Source of the DNA: Bradyrhizobium sp. SRL28
GTDB taxonomy: Bacteria; Pseudomonadota; Alphaproteobacteria; Rhizobiales; Xanthobacteraceae
Direction of reading: 5' to 3'
Length of the DNA: 64,000 nucleotides
Assembly: GCF_018596315.1 (NCBI RefSeq)
Contig: NZ_JAHEAG010000001.1
Coordinates: 806,001 to 870,000, forward strand
Shown here piece after piece: positions 51,886 through 61,519 of the stretch. Within the stretch, counting starts at the first letter, position 1, and each line of letters opens with the position of its first letter. The notes under the pieces were generated by a model. The model did no database searches. It was not told the origin of the DNA and saw nothing but the letters and a program-made list of their open reading frames with translations. A program made the translations under genes and the position numbers.

Positions 51886-54042
51886 TCAGCTAACATTTAG
51901 CCGGAACGCATTCTCGACGATACGCAGTCCGACCTCGCCGCCGAGCGACATCAGCGATTCCGGGTGAAACTGCACGCCGCCGACCGGCAGGGTCTTGTGT
52001 TCGATCGCCATCGCGACGCCGTCCTCGGTGGTCGCGGTGACCTCAAGAACTTCCGGCACGCTGTCGCGCTCGACATAGAGCGAATGGTAGCGGCCGATCA
52101 CGATCTCGTTCGGCAGGTTCTGCATCAGCCGTCCGCCGCGCACCTGAACCCGCGACGGCCGTCCGTGCGCGGGGTGGGTGAGCTGGCCGAGCTGGCCGCC
52201 GAAATATTCGCCGATCGCCTGCACGCCGAGACAAACGCCGAAGATCGGCAGTTTTCTGTCGAGCGCCGTGCCAATGGTTTTCGAAATCCCGAAATCCTCT
52301 GGCCGCCCCGGGCCCGGCGACAGCACCAGCAGATCCCAGTTCTTCTTCAGCATCTCCTGGGCATGCACATGCCGGACCACGGTCACGCTTGCGCCGACTT
52401 GCCGGAAATAATCCGCCAGCATGTGCACAAAACTGTCGTCGTGATCGATCAGAAGCACCTTGCGGCCCGAGCCGGTGGCATCGGGCGCAAATGCCGACAG
52501 CGGTTTTGGCGCATCGCCGCGCAGCGCCTGGAACAGCGCCGCCGCCTTGACCTGGCATTCGCGGTCTTCCGCCGCCGGATCAGAATCGAACAGGCAGGTG
52601 GCGCCGACGCGCACTTCAGCCAGACCGTCCTTCATGCGAATGGTGCGGATGGTGAGCCCGGTATTGATGCTGCCGTCGAAATTCACAGCACCAATCGCGC
52701 CGGCATACCAGCGCCGCGACGAACGCTCGTTGTCCTCGACGAACTGCATCGCCCACAATTTCGGCGCACCGGTCACGGTGACCGCCCAGGCGTGGGTCAG
52801 GAAAGCGTCGAGCGCATCGAAGCCCGGGCGCAGCATGCCTTCGACATGATCGACGGTATGGAACAGCTTTGAATAGGTCTCGATCTGCCGCCGTGCGAGA
52901 ACCTTGATGGTGCCGGGCACGCAAACGCGCGCCTTGTCGTTACGGTCGACGTCGGTGCACATGTTGAGTTCGAACTCGTCCTTTTCCGAGTTCAGCAGCT
53001 GCCTGATCTGCTCGGCATCGCCGATCGCATCGACGCCGCGCGCGATGGTGCCCGAGATCGGGCAGGTCTCGACCCGGCGGCCGTCGGAGCGCACGAACAT
53101 TTCCGGCGAGGCCGACACCAGAAATTCGCCGTCGCCGAGATTCATCAGCGCGCCATAGGGCGACGGGTTGATGCGGCACAGCCGCTGGAACACTTCGGCC
53201 GGCGACCGTTCGCAGGGCTCGGCGAACAATTGCCCGGGCACCGCCTCGAACAGGTCGCCGCGCGCGAATGCCCCGCGCGCGACCTCGACGGTGGCCTGAT
53301 ATTCGCCGGGCGCGTGATCGGCAAATCCCTGCCGCGGCGTTTTGGCGTAAATGCTCTCGGCGGTGTCGCGCGGCAGCCCTTTGGTGGATTTTCCCTTCCA
53401 GGAAAAATCATAGCTCAACACGACGCCGCGGCCGGTGGCGCGGTCATAGGCCAGCAGGCGATCCGGCACATACAGCACGATGTCGCGCTGGTCGCTCTCC
53501 CGCGTGCGCTTCTGCACGAGGTCTTCGATCTGGAATACGAGGTCGTAGGCGAACGCACCGAACAGGCCGAGCAGCGGATCGTCATTGGCTGACAAGGCGG
53601 CGACGAGATCACGCACCAGCGACATCACGCTGGCGCGGCGCGTGCGCTGGTCTTCCTCGACCGGCGCTGCGCCACGGATGATATGGCCGGCCAGACGGGT
53701 CGGGCTTTTTTCAGAGATAACCACACAGGGCTCGCGCAGCACGTCGCCCAGAAACGCGATCAGCACCTCGCCCCGCGCATTCAGCGCAGAGAGCGAGAAG
53801 TTGGAGCCTGCGGTTTCCAGCACCAGCGGCGGATCGGCAAAGCCGAGGTCGAAACTCTCGTAGCGGCCCGGCACCGTGGTGCCGGAGGACAGCACCACAC
53901 CGCGGCGGCGGTCGAGCAATTCGATCAGGTCGTCAAGCCGCTTGGCGTTGCCGGTGAACTGCTCGACAACACGCGAAATCGCGAGGCCACCGCTGGTCCG
54001 GTAGTCGCTGTGCTCGGGCAGGGAGAAGGCTGTCCTGTTCAT
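51886..54042 (-). CDS. trpE: Anthranilate synthase, fused components I and II
   Basis: TrpE(G) converts chorismate plus glutamine to anthranilate, the first step of tryptophan synthesis. The N-terminal 500 residues are component I (ISGTIARGVDAIGDAEQIRQ, MCTDVDRNDKARVC). The C-terminal 190 residues are a glutamine amidotransferase with the catalytic Cys604 in FGVCLGVQAIGEY and His693/Glu695 in VQFHPESLM. The fused form is typical of rhizobia. A Trp-rich leader peptide and attenuator precede it. The ATG has AGAGGAT 5 bases upstream. Confidence 0.97.
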   Translation of the reverse strand: MNRTAFSLPEHSDYRTSGGLAISRVVEQFTGNAKRLDDLIELLDRRRGVVLSSGTTVPGRYESFDLGFADPPLVLETAGSNFSLSALNARGEVLIAFLGDVLREPCVVISEKSPTRLAGHIIRGAAPVEEDQRTRRASVMSLVRDLVAALSANDDPLLGLFGAFAYDLVFQIEDLVQKRTRESDQRDIVLYVPDRLLAYDRATGRGVVLSYDFSWKGKSTKGLPRDTAESIYAKTPRQGFADHAPGEYQATVEVARGAFARGDLFEAVPGQLFAEPCERSPAEVFQRLCRINPSPYGALMNLGDGEFLVSASPEMFVRSDGRRVETCPISGTIARGVDAIGDAEQIRQLLNSEKDEFELNMCTDVDRNDKARVCVPGTIKVLARRQIETYSKLFHTVDHVEGMLRPGFDALDAFLTHAWAVTVTGAPKLWAMQFVEDNERSSRRWYAGAIGAVNFDGSINTGLTIRTIRMKDGLAEVRVGATCLFDSDPAAEDRECQVKAAALFQALRGDAPKPLSAFAPDATGSGRKVLLIDHDDSFVHMLADYFRQVGASVTVVRHVHAQEMLKKNWDLLVLSPGPGRPEDFGISKTIGTALDRKLPIFGVCLGVQAIGEYFGGQLGQLTHPAHGRPSRVQVRGGRLMQNLPNEIVIGRYHSLYVERDSVPEVLEVTATTEDGVAMAIEHKTLPVGGVQFHPESLMSLGGEVGLRIVENAFRLNVS

Positions 54043-54129
54043 GTGATCCTCTTACGAAACTTCGGGAGGGAGCGCCACACAGGACAAACGAAGGGACCGT
54101 CGCACTGCGATGGCGACCTTCGACGATTG

Positions 54130-54169
54130 AAAAAATGAAATCGCACCGGCCACCTCTTTAAGAGGTGCG
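54130..54169 (-). terminator. trp attenuator
   Basis: In the leader transcript, CACCTCT pairs with AGAGGTG (54161-54167 with 54151-54157) around the leader peptide's stop codon. An alternative CGCACC/GGTGCG stem (54164-54169 with 54142-54147) competes with it, and a U-run follows (A-run at 54130-54135 on the plus strand). The mutual exclusion makes ribosome-position-dependent attenuation likely. Confidence 0.7.
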
Positions 54170-54205
54170 CCACCAAAGACGGGATGGGCTGATACCGGTG
54201 TTCAT
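54158..54205 (-). CDS. trpL: trp leader peptide
   Basis: A 15-residue open frame, MNTGISPSRLWWRTS, has two tandem tryptophan codons directly before the attenuator stem. Its stop codon is in the loop of the first hairpin. Ribosome stalling at the two Trp codons when charged tRNA-Trp is scarce should change the RNA fold and let transcription enter trpE(G). The predicted promoter puts the transcript start at about the AUG itself, so it may be leaderless, like what I recall for rhizobial trpL RNA. Confidence 0.85.
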   Translation of the reverse strand: MNTGISPSRLWWRTS

Positions 54206-54211
54206 GGAAGC

Positions 54212-54240
54212 CTAATCACATCCGCCGCTGACGATGTCAA
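54212..54240 (-). promoter_or_regulatory. Likely trp promoter
   Basis: On the minus strand TTGACA (54235-54240) is followed after 17 bases by GATTAG (54212-54217), a weak -10 with three matches. Transcription would begin near 54205, the A of the trpL ATG. Confidence 0.6.
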
Positions 54241-54370
54241 GAGAGGGACGGCCAGGACAACCCCCTTCCCGGGCCCGTCCTGGGGTGTCGGAAAGCGGAA
54301 AACTTGCGTAGGATTTGAGCAAGCAGCGGCGCTTCCAACGCGCAAAGATTGCAAACAAGGGAGGCAGGCG

Positions 54371-55371
54371 ATGGCATTGCTGGGTCTGGGATATGCCGGC
54401 TTCGGATCTGATAACCTCGAGGACTGGCGGCAGTTCGGGACCGGCCTGGTCGGGCTGCAGGTGGTCGAGCGCGGCAATTCGCTGCTGGCGTTCCGGATGG
54501 ACGACCGCAAGCAGCGCATCGTGATCGATCGCGCGATGGGCGAAGGCACGCGCTTCTTCGGCTGGAGGTTGCGGATAGCACGGCGCTGGATGCGCTGGCG
54601 GCACGGCTGGAAGCGGCCGGCGTGCATGTTGTAGCCGAACCGCAGACGCTGGCCGACGCCAGGCGCGTCCGCAGCCTGATTTCGTTTCACGATCCGGCCG
54701 GCAACCGGCTGGAAGCCTTTTACGGCGCGGAGATCGACGATACGCCGTTCGTGGCGGGGCGATCGATCTCGGGCTTTCGCACCGGCCCGCTCGGCCTCGG
54801 GCACGCTGTGCTGACGGTCAAGAAAGTCGAGCCGGTCATGGCGTTCTATGTCGACGTGCTCGGCTTCGGGCTTTCCGACTACATCGAAAAGCCGTTCCGC
54901 GCCTATTTCTTCCACGTCAACGCGCGGCATCACAGCCTCGCGCTAATCGAAACCGGCAGGAACGGTATGCATCATCTGATGGTGGAGCTGTTCTCGCTCG
55001 ATGACGTCGGACAGTGCTACGACATCGCGCTGACGCAACAGGACCGTGTCGGCGTCACCCTCGGCCGCCACACCAACGATTTCATGACCTCGTTCTACGC
55101 CAGGACGCCGTCGGCCTTCATGATCGAATGCGGCTGGGGCGGCCGCGAGATCGATCCCGCGACGTGGCAACCGGTCGAGATGCATGACGGCCCAAGCCTG
55201 TGGGGACACGAGCGCGTCTGGCTGCCGCCCGAAGACCGCGTGGTCGCCCGCGAGATGCGGATGCGTGCGGCGGCGTCAGGATTGCGCGCGCCGGTGCAGG
55301 TGATGGAAGGAAATTACAAGCTGATGTCGGGAACGTGCGCGTGGTGGGATGGGGTGCGCGAGAAGAGTTAG
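54371..55371 (+). pseudogene. Extradiol dioxygenase-like (BphC/VOC) gene with one frameshift
   Basis: The first frame, MALLGLGYAGFGSDNLEDWR, holds the first vicinal oxygen chelate module. After GTRFFGW the reading frame must gain one G (GGG became GG in GCTGGAGGTT, near 54564) to continue as EVADSTALDALAARLEAAGV and then the second frame. The second module has GHAVLTVKK, HHSLALIETG, MHHLMVELFS and SAFMIECGWG, whose two His and one Glu match the iron ligands of 2,3-dihydroxybiphenyl dioxygenases. The reconstructed protein would have about 333 residues. The start has GGGAGG 7 bases upstream. Confidence 0.8.
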
Positions 55372-55395
55372 GCGGAAATGTCGCCCAACTGCCTG

Positions 55396-55518
55396 CGTCG
55401 TCCCTGCGAACGCAGGGACCCATAACCACAGGGAGTTGTCGTTGCGCGAAGTCGTCGAACAGCAATTCCCAAAACGATAGGCCGCGGCGTATGGGTCCCT
55501 GCGTTCGCAGGGACGACA
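55396..55518. repeat. Family-C intergenic repeat (copy 2)
   Basis: CGTCGTCCCTGCGAACGCAG ... GGTCCCTGCGTTCGCAGGGA, ending CGACA, between the convergent dioxygenase-like and SDR genes. Confidence 0.85.
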
Positions 55519-55525
55519 GAGAGAT

Positions 55526-56425
55526 TTACTCCCGATAACATCCCTGCTCGATCTCTTCGATCAATCCGCGCGCGTTCGGATTCCAGCCAAGCTGCCGCGC
55601 GTGCTTTGCGCGCACCCGGCTGTTCGACGCCATCGTATCCTCCGTGGTGCCCTCGCCCCATTCGGCGGCTGCTTCTGCCATCGACATCGCGGTTGGTGGT
55701 CCCGCAAAACCCAGCATGCGGTTGATCGCCTCGCAGGCTTCGCGCATCGAATTCTCGCCGTTCTCGGCAAAATAGAATGCGCCAGCCGGGGCCTTCTCGA
55801 TGGCAAGCACGTAGAGCGCCACCAGATCGTCGATATGAACATTCGACCAGATGTTCTCGCCCGGTCCGGCATGGGCCGCATTGCCGCGCTTCCGGGCGAG
55901 CTTAATCAGCAACGGCACCTGCACGCTGTCCGGATTGGCGCCATGACCGAGGCCATAGATCAGGCTCGGGCAGATAATGGCCGGTCGGCAGCCCTTGTCG
56001 CGATATGAATGGATGAATTCGTTGAGCGCGACCCGCGCCACGCGCGCGGGCGAAGGCGTGATCGGCGTGTCTTCGTCGAAAATCGCATCTGACCGCTCGC
56101 CCTTGGCGCGCGTGCCGACGATGCTCGATCCCGATGTGTGGATGAACGGTTTGCCGCTGCCGGCGAGCGCGCCAAGCAGGCTCTCGACGGCGCCCCTGTG
56201 ATCGGCGCTCGCCGCATTGACGACGACGTCGGCGGCCTGCGCCGCTTGCGCGAGAGTTTCCCCGTCATCGAGCGTTCCCAGCACTGGCTGGATGCCGCGC
56301 GCGCGAACCGCCTCGGCCTTTTCAGGCGAGCGAACCAGGCCGGTCACCTGATGGCCGGCAGCGATGAGATGGGCCGCAACCGATCCGCCGATATAGCCCG
56401 ACGCGCCCGTGCAAAAGATTTTCAT
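55526..56425 (-). CDS. NAD-dependent epimerase/SDR-family protein
   Basis: An extended short-chain dehydrogenase of 299 residues. The Rossmann motif is IFCTGASGYIGGSVAAHLIA (residues 3-22), and substrate contacts follow at IHTSGSSIVGTRAKGERSD. The usual YxxxK is not obvious, so the protein could be an atypical SDR such as a NmrA-like or reductase relative. The start is 13 bases from a family-B repeat, with GGAGG between. It faces the frameshifted dioxygenase-like gene. Confidence 0.8.
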   Translation of the reverse strand: MKIFCTGASGYIGGSVAAHLIAAGHQVTGLVRSPEKAEAVRARGIQPVLGTLDDGETLAQAAQAADVVVNAASADHRGAVESLLGALAGSGKPFIHTSGSSIVGTRAKGERSDAIFDEDTPITPSPARVARVALNEFIHSYRDKGCRPAIICPSLIYGLGHGANPDSVQVPLLIKLARKRGNAAHAGPGENIWSNVHIDDLVALYVLAIEKAPAGAFYFAENGENSMREACEAINRMLGFAGPPTAMSMAEAAAEWGEGTTEDTMASNSRVRAKHARQLGWNPNARGLIEEIEQGCYRE

Positions 56426-56438
56426 TCACCGCCTCCGC

Positions 56439-56549
56439 CGTCATTGCCTGCGACAAACGCGAAGCGTTTGCGCAAGGGAGCGAGGCGACGAAGCAATCCA
56501 TGTCGCCGCATCCCTCAAGATGGATTGCTTCGCTTCGCTCGCAATGACG
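56439..56549. repeat. Family-B palindromic repeat (copy 4, hairpin-insert variant)
   Basis: CGTCATTGCCTGCGACAAAC ... CGCAATGACG with the extra hairpin CAAACGCGAAGCGTTTG. Between SDR and dienelactone hydrolase genes, both on the minus strand. Confidence 0.9.
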
Positions 56550-56566
56550 AGGAAGCGTCGATTGGT

Positions 56567-57241
56567 TCAGCCCAAATGCTTCTTGAAGAAGTCCGTCGCC
56601 CTGCCCCAAGCCAGCTCTGCAGCCTGACGGTCATGCACCGACTGCCGCTGCTCGTTGACGAAAGCGTGCTCGGCGTCATAGCGGAACAGCTCGAGCGACT
56701 TGCCGGCGGCCTTCATGCCCTGCTCAAAGGCATCGACCACCTGCGGCGTGCACCAGTCGTCCTTGTTGGCGAAATGGGCCTGCAGCGGAATCTTCACATC
56801 CGCGGGCTTTGCCGCCTGCTCCGGCGGAATGCCGTAGAACACCACGCCGGCCACAAGCTCCGGAATCTTGGTGGCGCCGATGATGGTCACCGCGCCGCCG
56901 AGGCAGAAGCCGGTCAGCCCGACCTTGGCGCCGTTGCGCGACAGATATTGCGCGGCGCCCCGCACGGTCTGCGTGGTGGCATCCATGAAGTCCAGCGAGT
57001 TCATCTCTTTGCCGGCCGCATCCGTGTCGTGATACGGCACCACCGTGCCCTTGTAGAGATCGGGCGCCAGCGCATCGAAGCCCGCCACCGCGAAGCGGTC
57101 GCACAGGCCCTTGATCTGGTCCTGCAGGCCCCACCATTCCTGGATCACGACCACGCCCGGCGCATTGCCACGCGCGGCGTTGGCGAGGTAGCCGCTGGCA
57201 TCCTTGCCGTCCGGCCGCTTGAAAGTGATGCTGGTACCCAT
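56567..57241 (-). CDS. Dienelactone hydrolase family protein
   Basis: This 224-residue alpha/beta hydrolase has the nucleophile elbow GFCLGGAV (Cys113), a VVIQEWWGLQ segment after the first strand, and a later FRYDAEHAFVNEQRQS with the histidine of the triad. Cys rather than Ser is typical of dienelactone hydrolases, which open lactones in aromatic degradation. I chose the ATG at 57239-57241 because GGAGG lies 6 bases upstream. Many such proteins have unknown natural substrates. Confidence 0.88.
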   Translation of the reverse strand: MGTSITFKRPDGKDASGYLANAARGNAPGVVVIQEWWGLQDQIKGLCDRFAVAGFDALAPDLYKGTVVPYHDTDAAGKEMNSLDFMDATTQTVRGAAQYLSRNGAKVGLTGFCLGGAVTIIGATKIPELVAGVVFYGIPPEQAAKPADVKIPLQAHFANKDDWCTPQVVDAFEQGMKAAGKSLELFRYDAEHAFVNEQRQSVHDRQAAELAWGRATDFFKKHLG

Positions 57242-57320
57242 GGGTTCCTCCGGAATGGTTTCTGGCTGATTGGCGGCTATTTTGGCCGCGCTGGGCACAG
57301 GAAGCAATCGGCGATAACGC

Positions 57321-57382
57321 CGTCATTGCCTGCGACAAACGCGAAGCGTTTGCGCAAGGGAGCCAACGGGTCGCTAATGACG
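57321..57382. repeat. Family-B repeat, truncated copy (5)
   Basis: The CGTCATTGCC arm and CAAACGCGAAGCGTTTG hairpin are present, but the rest is degenerate and ends GCTAATGACG. It lies between the dienelactone hydrolase and fbcH genes, both on the minus strand. Confidence 0.8.
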
Positions 57383-57390
57383 AAGCCAAC

Positions 57391-57416
57391 AAAAAAGCCC
57401 CCGCAGGGGGGCTTTT
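57391..57416 (-). terminator. Intrinsic terminator of fbcH
   Basis: AAAAGCCCCC (57393-57402) pairs with GGGGGCTTTT across the loop GCAG, with poly-A/poly-T flanks, so it can end transcription from fbcFH on the minus strand and also from the other direction. Confidence 0.9.
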
Positions 57417-57437
57417 CCGAAATCGCGTACACCTTGA

Positions 57438-59510
57438 TCAGTGGGCGTTGGCCCAGACTTTCTTCTTGGTGAAGTACAGAAGCACGGTGAGGAGGATCAG
57501 GAACACGAACACCTGCAGGCCGAGTGCCTTGCGCGCTTCCATATGCGGCTCCGCAGTCCACATCAGGAACGTGGTGACGTCCTTGGCGTATTGCGCAACC
57601 GTCGCCGGCGAGCCGTCGTCATAGGTGACCTGGCCGTCGTTCAGCGGCTTCGGCATCTTGATGGCGTGACCGGGGAAGTAGTTGTTGAAGTAGGAGCCTG
57701 CCGGCAGATTGAAGCCGGCCGGTGGCTTGTCCTCATAACCCTGCAACAGCGCCGCGACGTAGTCCGGTCCCTGCTCCTGATACTGGGTGAAGAAGTCGAT
57801 CAGGAACTGCGGGAAGCCGCGGCCATAGCTGCGCGCCTTGGTGATCAGCGACAGGTCCGGCGGAAAGGCACCACCATTGGCCACACGCGCCGCCTGCTCG
57901 TTCGGAAACGGCGACGGGAAATAGTCAGCCGGGCGCCCCGGCCGCTCGAACATCTCGCCCTGGTCGTTCGGACCGTCCTTCACCTTGTATTCCGAGGCGA
58001 ACGCCGCGGCCTGCGCCACCGAGTAACCGGGACCGCCGGATTCGGCGAGGTTGCGGAATGCGACGAAGGACAGACCGTGGCAGGAAGCGCAGACTTCCTT
58101 GTAGACCTTCAGGCCGCGCTGCAATGCGCCGCGATCGAATTTACCGAAAGGGCCGGAGAACGACCACTTCTGCGCTGGCGGCTTACTAGCACCTTCAGCG
58201 GCGCGGGCGCTGTCGGCGCCGCCCAGCAGCAAGCCGCCGGCAACCATCAGCGCGATCACGGTCGACACCATCGGCGCGGCCTTGCCGCCCGACTTCGCCA
58301 GCACGTCGTCGGCGATCGAATTAGGCACCGGACGCGGCGTCTCGATCCGGGAGAGCAACGGCAGCAGGATCAGGAAGTAGGCAAAGTAGAGGAAGGTCAG
58401 GATGCGGCCGACGATGACATAGATGCCTTCCGGCGGCTGGGCGCCGAGATAGCCGAGCCCGATACAGACGACGACGAACATCCAGAAGAACTGCTTGGCC
58501 AGCGGACGGTATTTCGACGAGCGCGTCTTGGCGCTGTCGAGCCAGGGCAGGAACGCCAGGATGATGATCGCGCCGAACATCGCGACGACGCCGGCAAGCT
58601 TGTTCGGGATCGAGCGCAGGATGGCGTAGAACGGCAGGTAGTACCATTCCGGCACGATGTGCGGGGGCGTTACAGCGGGGTTGGCCGGGATGTAGTTCTC
58701 GGGGTCGCCGAGATAGTTCGGCATGTAGAAGATGAACCAGGCGAAGAACAGCAGGAAGCAGGAGACGCCGAACATGTCCTTGATGGTCGCGTAAGGCGTG
58801 AACGCCACCGTGTCCTTTTCGGTCTTCGCCTCGACGCCGGCAGGATTGTTCTGGCCAGCCACATGCAGCGCCCAGATGTGCAGCACGACGACGCCCGCGA
58901 TCACGAACGGCAGCAGATAGTGCAGCGAGAAGAAGCGGTTCAGCGTCGGATTGCCGACGGAGTAGCCGCCCCACAGCAGCGTCACGATGCTCTCGCCGAA
59001 ATAGGGCACGGCCGAGAACAGGTTGGTGATGACGGTCGCGCCCCAGAAGCTCATCTGGCCCCACGGCAACACGTAGCCCATGAAGCCGGTCGCCATCATC
59101 AAGAGGTAGATGATGACACCGAGGATCCACAGCACCTCACGCGGCTCCTTGTACGACCCGTAATAGAGGCCCCGGAACATGTGGATGTAGACGGCGAAGA
59201 AGAACATCGAGGCGCCGCAGGCGTGGACGTTGCGCAGCAGCCAGCCGTAATTGACGTCGCGGACGATCAGTTCGACGGATTTGAAGGCGAGATCGGCGTG
59301 CGGCGTGTAGTGCATCGCCAGGATCACGCCAGTGAGGATCTGCACGCCCAACATCAGCGAAAGGATGGCACCGAAGGTCCACCAGTAGTTCAGGTTACGC
59401 GGCGTCGGATACGCCACGAACGAGGAGTGCATGAGTCCCATGATCGGGAGGCGCCGTTCGATCCACTTCAAGGCGGGATTGGTCGGCTGGAAATCGGATG
59501 GTCCGCTCAT
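57438..59510 (-). CDS. fbcH: Fused cytochrome b / cytochrome c1 precursor
   Basis: The 690-residue polyprotein supplies two subunits of the bc1 complex, which oxidises ubiquinol. Residues 1 to about 400 are cytochrome b, with eight membrane helices, haem histidines in the second and fourth helices and the [18 protein letters not shown] motif. An internal signal sequence ([17 protein letters not shown]) leads into cytochrome c1, with haem motif CASCH at residues 474-478 and a C-terminal membrane anchor. In Bradyrhizobium this fused gene is known and its product is cleaved after export. A strong terminator follows. Confidence 0.97.
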   Translation of the reverse strand: MSGPSDFQPTNPALKWIERRLPIMGLMHSSFVAYPTPRNLNYWWTFGAILSLMLGVQILTGVILAMHYTPHADLAFKSVELIVRDVNYGWLLRNVHACGASMFFFAVYIHMFRGLYYGSYKEPREVLWILGVIIYLLMMATGFMGYVLPWGQMSFWGATVITNLFSAVPYFGESIVTLLWGGYSVGNPTLNRFFSLHYLLPFVIAGVVVLHIWALHVAGQNNPAGVEAKTEKDTVAFTPYATIKDMFGVSCFLLFFAWFIFYMPNYLGDPENYIPANPAVTPPHIVPEWYYLPFYAILRSIPNKLAGVVAMFGAIIILAFLPWLDSAKTRSSKYRPLAKQFFWMFVVVCIGLGYLGAQPPEGIYVIVGRILTFLYFAYFLILLPLLSRIETPRPVPNSIADDVLAKSGGKAAPMVSTVIALMVAGGLLLGGADSARAAEGASKPPAQKWSFSGPFGKFDRGALQRGLKVYKEVCASCHGLSFVAFRNLAESGGPGYSVAQAAAFASEYKVKDGPNDQGEMFERPGRPADYFPSPFPNEQAARVANGGAFPPDLSLITKARSYGRGFPQFLIDFFTQYQEQGPDYVAALLQGYEDKPPAGFNLPAGSYFNNYFPGHAIKMPKPLNDGQVTYDDGSPATVAQYAKDVTTFLMWTAEPHMEARKALGLQVFVFLILLTVLLYFTKKKVWANAH

Positions 59511-59575
59511 TGATGCGATCCTGAGGAAGTAAAACGACGCGACGGGTTAAGGGGTCTCGGACAAGGTCCGAGCCC

Positions 59576-60106
59576 TTAGCCGATCTGGATTTTGGTGTCG
59601 GAAACGAATGTGTAGGGCGGCACCGGCAGGTTGGTCGGCGCGGGCCCCTGACGGATGCGGCCCGAGGTGTCGTAGACCGAACCGTGGCACGGGCAGAAGA
59701 AGCCGTCGTAAGCGCCCTCATGGGCGATCGGGATACAGCCGAGATGGGTGCAGATGCCGACCACGACCAGCCACTGGTCATGGCCAGCCTTGACGCGCGC
59801 CGAGTCGGGCTGCGGATCGGGCAGGCTTGATACCTGCACGTTTTGGGCAGCTTCGATCTGCTTCTTGGTCCGATGGCTGATGTAGATCGGCTTGCCGCGC
59901 CAGAACACCTTGATGTCCTGCCCTTCGGCGATCGGGGTCAGGTCGACCTCAATCGGCGCACCGGCCGCGATCGTCGAGGCGTCCGGGTTCATCTGGGAAA
60001 CCAGCGGCCACACCGTGGCAGCCGCGCCTACGGCGGCGACGGCTCCCGTTGCAACATAGAGGAAATCACGGCGTGTCGGATGGTCCGCCGAAGACGCTGT
60101 CGTCAC
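59576..60106 (-). CDS. fbcF: Rieske iron-sulfur protein of the bc1 complex
   Basis: The 176-residue Rieske subunit has a twin-arginine signal anchor ([20 protein letters not shown]) and the 2Fe-2S ligands Cys119/His121 (CTHLGC) and Cys138/His141 (CPCHGS). It carries electrons from ubiquinol to cytochrome c1. I chose the GTG at 60104-60106, which begins the Tat region; longer in-frame starts would put a charged stretch before it. fbcH follows 65 bases downstream, as in the known fbcFH operon. The 282 bases to the divergent trmL contain the promoter but no gene. Confidence 0.95.
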   Translation of the reverse strand: MTTASSADHPTRRDFLYVATGAVAAVGAAATVWPLVSQMNPDASTIAAGAPIEVDLTPIAEGQDIKVFWRGKPIYISHRTKKQIEAAQNVQVSSLPDPQPDSARVKAGHDQWLVVVGICTHLGCIPIAHEGAYDGFFCPCHGSVYDTSGRIRQGPAPTNLPVPPYTFVSDTKIQIG

Positions 60107-60388
60107 GATTCCAAGCCCTTTCTTATCTGCAGCCAGCGGAACCGCCCCGGAGGCGCCAAAAAGCGCGATCCGGAAGAGGCTGCCGGCGCCCGCGGCCCCC
60201 GCGGCGGCAGAAAAACCGCTTTTTCCTTCCCCAATCCGGCGGAACAAGCAGTCCAGAATCGTTCTATTGGCACCCTTGCCGTAAGAGCGCAAGCCCGCTA
60301 TCGGCTCGCAAGCGTGCAATGCACTAAATCCGCGCCCGACCGTGATTTATTCAATACATTCACCCGCGCTGCCGAAGCCTCGACACCC

Positions 60389-60874
60389 ATGCACATCGCC
60401 CTCTTCCAGCCCGATATCCCACAGAACACCGGGACGATTCTGCGCCTGTGTGCGTGCCTGGGCGCGGCCGCCCATATCATCGAGCCGGCCGGCTTTCCGA
60501 CCTCGGACCGGCATTTCCGCCGGGCGGGAATGGACTACCTCGATCACGTGGCGATTACCCGCCATGACTCATGGTCAAAATTCCAGCAATGGCGTAACGA
60601 AGCCGGGTCCCGGCTGGTGCTGTTTACGACCAAGGGAGCCGGTTCCTATCTGGATTTCCGCTACCAGAGCGACGATGTCCTGCTGTTCGGCCGGGAATCC
60701 GCAGGGGTTACCGATGAGGTCGCATCCGTCGCCGATGCGCGGCTGGTGATCCCGATCAGGCCGGGCTTGCGCTCGCTCAATGTGGCCATGGCAGCCGCCA
60801 TGGCATTGGGGGAGGCGCTGCGGCAGACGGATCACCCGATGGCGGGCGAGATCGGTTCCAAGGAGAAGGTGTGA
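60389..60874 (+). CDS. trmL: tRNA (cytidine/uridine-34 2'-O)-methyltransferase TrmL
   Basis: A SPOUT-fold methyltransferase of 161 residues. It starts MHIALFQPDIPQNTGTILRL and has LLFGRESAGVTDEVASVADA and the knot-forming LVIPIRPGLRSLNVAMAAAM, which identifies TrmL. It methylates the wobble base of tRNA-Leu isoacceptors. The longer open frame upstream enters the fbcF promoter and is not coding. The stop overlaps the GTG of queE, implying coupled translation. Confidence 0.93.
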   Translation: MHIALFQPDIPQNTGTILRLCACLGAAAHIIEPAGFPTSDRHFRRAGMDYLDHVAITRHDSWSKFQQWRNEAGSRLVLFTTKGAGSYLDFRYQSDDVLLFGRESAGVTDEVASVADARLVIPIRPGLRSLNVAMAAAMALGEALRQTDHPMAGEIGSKEKV

Positions 60875-61503
60875 GCTACGCGGTCAAAGAGATATTCCTG
60901 ACCTTGCAGGGAGAAGGCGCGCATGCCGGCCGCGCGGCGGTGTTTTGCCGTTTTTCCGGCTGCAACCTCTGGAGCGGCCGCGAACAGGACCGCGCCGGCG
61001 CCACCTGCAAGTTCTGCGATACCGACTTTGTCGGCACCGACGGCACGCTGGGCGGCCGCTACGCCACCGCGGACGAACTCGCCGACGTCATCGCCAGGCA
61101 ATGGACCGGCGAGAATACCAACCGCTATGTGGTCCTGACCGGCGGCGAGCCCCTGCTGCAGGTCGACACCCCCTTCATCGATGCGCTGCATGCGCGCAGC
61201 TTCGCCATCGGCATCGAGACCAACGGAACGATCGAACCGCCCGACGGAATGGACTGGGTCTGCGTCAGCCCGAAAGCCGGCGCCGGGCTCGTGGTGCGCC
61301 GCGGCCACGAATTGAAGCTGGTCTATCCGCAGGCGGGCGCCGCGCCGGAAGATTTTGCGGGGCTCGATTTCGAACGTTTTTCGCTGCAGCCGATGGACGG
61401 ACCAGACGTGATCGAAAACACCGCGCGCACGGTCGACTACTGCCTGCGCCATCCGCAATGGCGGCTCAGCCTGCAGACACACAAGACCCTCGGCATCAGA
61501 TAG
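60871..61503 (+). CDS. queE: 7-carboxy-7-deazaguanine synthase
   Basis: QueE is a radical SAM enzyme that makes the 7-deazaguanine core of queuosine from 6-carboxytetrahydropterin. It has the unusual C-x14-C-x2-C cluster motif (Cys31, Cys46, Cys49 in GCNLWSGREQDRAGATCKFC) and TGGEPLLQVDTPFIDALH. The GTG start is shared with the TrmL stop region (GTGA). It is followed by queD, whose product is the expected substrate source, so the three genes form a tRNA-modification unit. Confidence 0.95.
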   Translation: MSYAVKEIFLTLQGEGAHAGRAAVFCRFSGCNLWSGREQDRAGATCKFCDTDFVGTDGTLGGRYATADELADVIARQWTGENTNRYVVLTGGEPLLQVDTPFIDALHARSFAIGIETNGTIEPPDGMDWVCVSPKAGAGLVVRRGHELKLVYPQAGAAPEDFAGLDFERFSLQPMDGPDVIENTARTVDYCLRHPQWRLSLQTHKTLGIR

Positions 61504-61519
61504 GAACCAGATTTTCAAG

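Noticed and set aside
57441..59513. A 690-codon open frame on the plus strand opposite fbcH
   Set aside because: It is the exact mirror of fbcH, rich in Arg, His, Glu and Asp, with no domain or ribosome site; high-GC codon bias leaves such antisense frames open.
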